Source: SAR86 cluster bacterium SAR86B (GTDB lineage Bacteria; Pseudomonadota; Gammaproteobacteria; Magnimaribacterales; D2472). Taken from it: 64,000 nt of DNA. Of this stretch, positions 63,086-64,000 are shown piece by piece. A program made the translations under genes and the position numbers. The DNA is taken from the NCBI GenBank assembly GCA_905181955.1, contig CAJJAC010000005.1, forward strand, positions 44,915 to 108,914. Direction: 5' to 3'. Under the pieces are notes generated by a model. It saw nothing but the letters and a program-made list of their open reading frames with translations, did not search any database and was not told the origin of the DNA. The stretch's first letter is position 1. Every line of letters starts with the position of its first letter.

Positions 63086-64000
63086 ATGAAGAATTTAACC
63101 GACTTATATTCGAAAGAATATATATCTAATATAAAAACTAACGTAGCTTTAGGCGTACTAGGAACAGTTGCAGCAATAATGCCGCAAACTGGTATCTCAC
63201 AAGAGCGAGTTATCGAAGAAATTGTGGTTTCTGCTCAGAAGAAAGATGAAAATGCTTCTGATGTGCCACTTACTGTAACAGCCTTAACAGGAGAGACACT
63301 AGATGAAATGAATGTCTCTAACTTTGATGAATATATTGAATATTTACCAAATGTTACTAACGGCGGAAGAGGACCTGGACAATCAACTATATATATAAGA
63401 GGAATGGCTGTAGATCCAGTTAATGTATTCTTATCAGCAGCACAGGGATCTACTCCTAACGTTGCTTTATATCTAGATGAGCAACCAGTAACTGTTCCAG
63501 GAAGAAACTTAGATATTTACGTAGCTGATATGGAACGTATCGAAGTGTTGCCTGGACCTCAAGGAACTTTATATGGTGCTAGCTCACAAGCAGGTACTGT
63601 AAGACTTATTACTAATAAGCCAAAATACAATGAATCTGAAGCTGGTATTAATGCTAGCATTTTCGGAACTTCTGAAGGAGAGGCAAGTAACTCTTTTGAT
63701 GCTTTCGTTAATATTCCAATGATTGATGATGTTTGGGCTGTTAGAGGTGTTTTTTATAGATCAGACTTAGGTGGTTATATTGATAATGTTCCTGGAACAC
63801 TTTCACTATCTCCAAATAACCCTTCATACCCTGGAGCATCAACTACATATACTGAAATTGATAATGCTGCATTAGTAGAAGATGATTTTAATGATGCTTC
63901 TTATCAAGGTTTTAGACTTTCATCAGCTTTAACGCTTAATGAAAACTGGGACATGTTGGTCACTCATATTGATCAAGAGATTAATGCTGATGGTGTATTT
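63086..64000 (+). CDS. TonB-dependent receptor, N-terminal part
   Basis: This receptor starts with ATG 63086 behind AAAAGGGAG and is still open at the window end (305 codons visible). It has a polar N-terminus of about 18 residues, then a signal core (VALGVLGTVAAIMPQTGISQ), the TonB box EEIVVSAQK and a plug with VLPGPQGTLYGASSQAGTVRLI. The barrel begins near residue 190. It is close in layout to the receptor at 42033 (GTLYGxSSQxGTVxxITNKP). Divergence from a BCCT carrier suggests osmolyte or related uptake, which is inference. Confidence 0.92.
   Translation, partial: MKNLTDLYSKEYISNIKTNVALGVLGTVAAIMPQTGISQERVIEEIVVSAQKKDENASDVPLTVTALTGETLDEMNVSNFDEYIEYLPNVTNGGRGPGQSTIYIRGMAVDPVNVFLSAAQGSTPNVALYLDEQPVTVPGRNLDIYVADMERIEVLPGPQGTLYGASSQAGTVRLITNKPKYNESEAGINASIFGTSEGEASNSFDAFVNIPMIDDVWAVRGVFYRSDLGGYIDNVPGTLSLSPNNPSYPGASTTYTEIDNAALVEDDFNDASYQGFRLSSALTLNENWDMLVTHIDQEINADGVF

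Overview
The window is an AT-rich, densely coded bacterial chromosome segment with short intergenic gaps and many start/stop overlaps. It holds a type II secretion operon, four TonB-dependent receptors, FtsK, LolA, SerS, PhoB/PhoR and GlnK/Amt. The gene families and the streamlined layout suggest a marine, heterotrophic gammaproteobacterium of the SAR86 type; that placement is inference from gene content. No tRNA, rRNA, CRISPR array, insertion sequence or prophage was seen.

Layout. 1-722 is the end of an acyl-CoA synthetase. 780-3240 is phoB-phoR, followed at 3290-3525 by a four-half-site Pho box, a 28-codon cationic micro-ORF and an intrinsic terminator. 3528-12920 is a gspCDEFGHIJKLM type II secretion operon. 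12947-16988 is a phosphate/polyphosphate module: ppk2-ppx on the minus strand, and a PiT transporter plus porin on the plus strand. 17045-23503 holds mixed housekeeping and lipid genes: TetR, epoxide hydrolase, DedA, HIT, MFS, glycerophosphodiesterase and an acyltransferase, plus several small membrane proteins. 23505-25754 is a nitrogen operon (TorF-family protein, glnK, amt) on the minus strand, preceded by a near-perfect sigma-54 promoter. 25899-33229 carries an SDR, an AcuI-like reductase, trxB, and then ftsK-lolA-crcB-serS.

From 33365 to the end the region is mainly nutrient acquisition. It contains an Oar-like receptor, a 2OG oxygenase, a CNT nucleoside transporter, a FabH-like synthase, esterases, a receptor with a tyrosine-rich insertion, a BCCT carrier, a TPR-sulfotransferase coupled to an MGME1-like nuclease, a homocysteine methyltransferase and a peptidase E homologue. 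A minus-strand catabolic block follows (51184-60834): GPH symporter, nitroreductase, class C serine hydrolase, SDR, a catalytic/degenerate amidohydrolase pair and a large receptor. The window ends with a second BCCT carrier divergent from a TonB receptor that has a structured 5' leader and runs off the end.

Together the genes describe a cell that senses phosphate and nitrogen limitation, stores polyphosphate, secretes proteins by type II secretion, and takes up varied dissolved organic compounds through TonB receptors into dedicated carriers and hydrolases. The strongest leads are the Pho-box/micro-ORF/terminator unit in front of the secretion operon, the sigma-54 nitrogen promoter, the structured leader before the last receptor, and the paired amidohydrolases of which one lacks its metal ligands.
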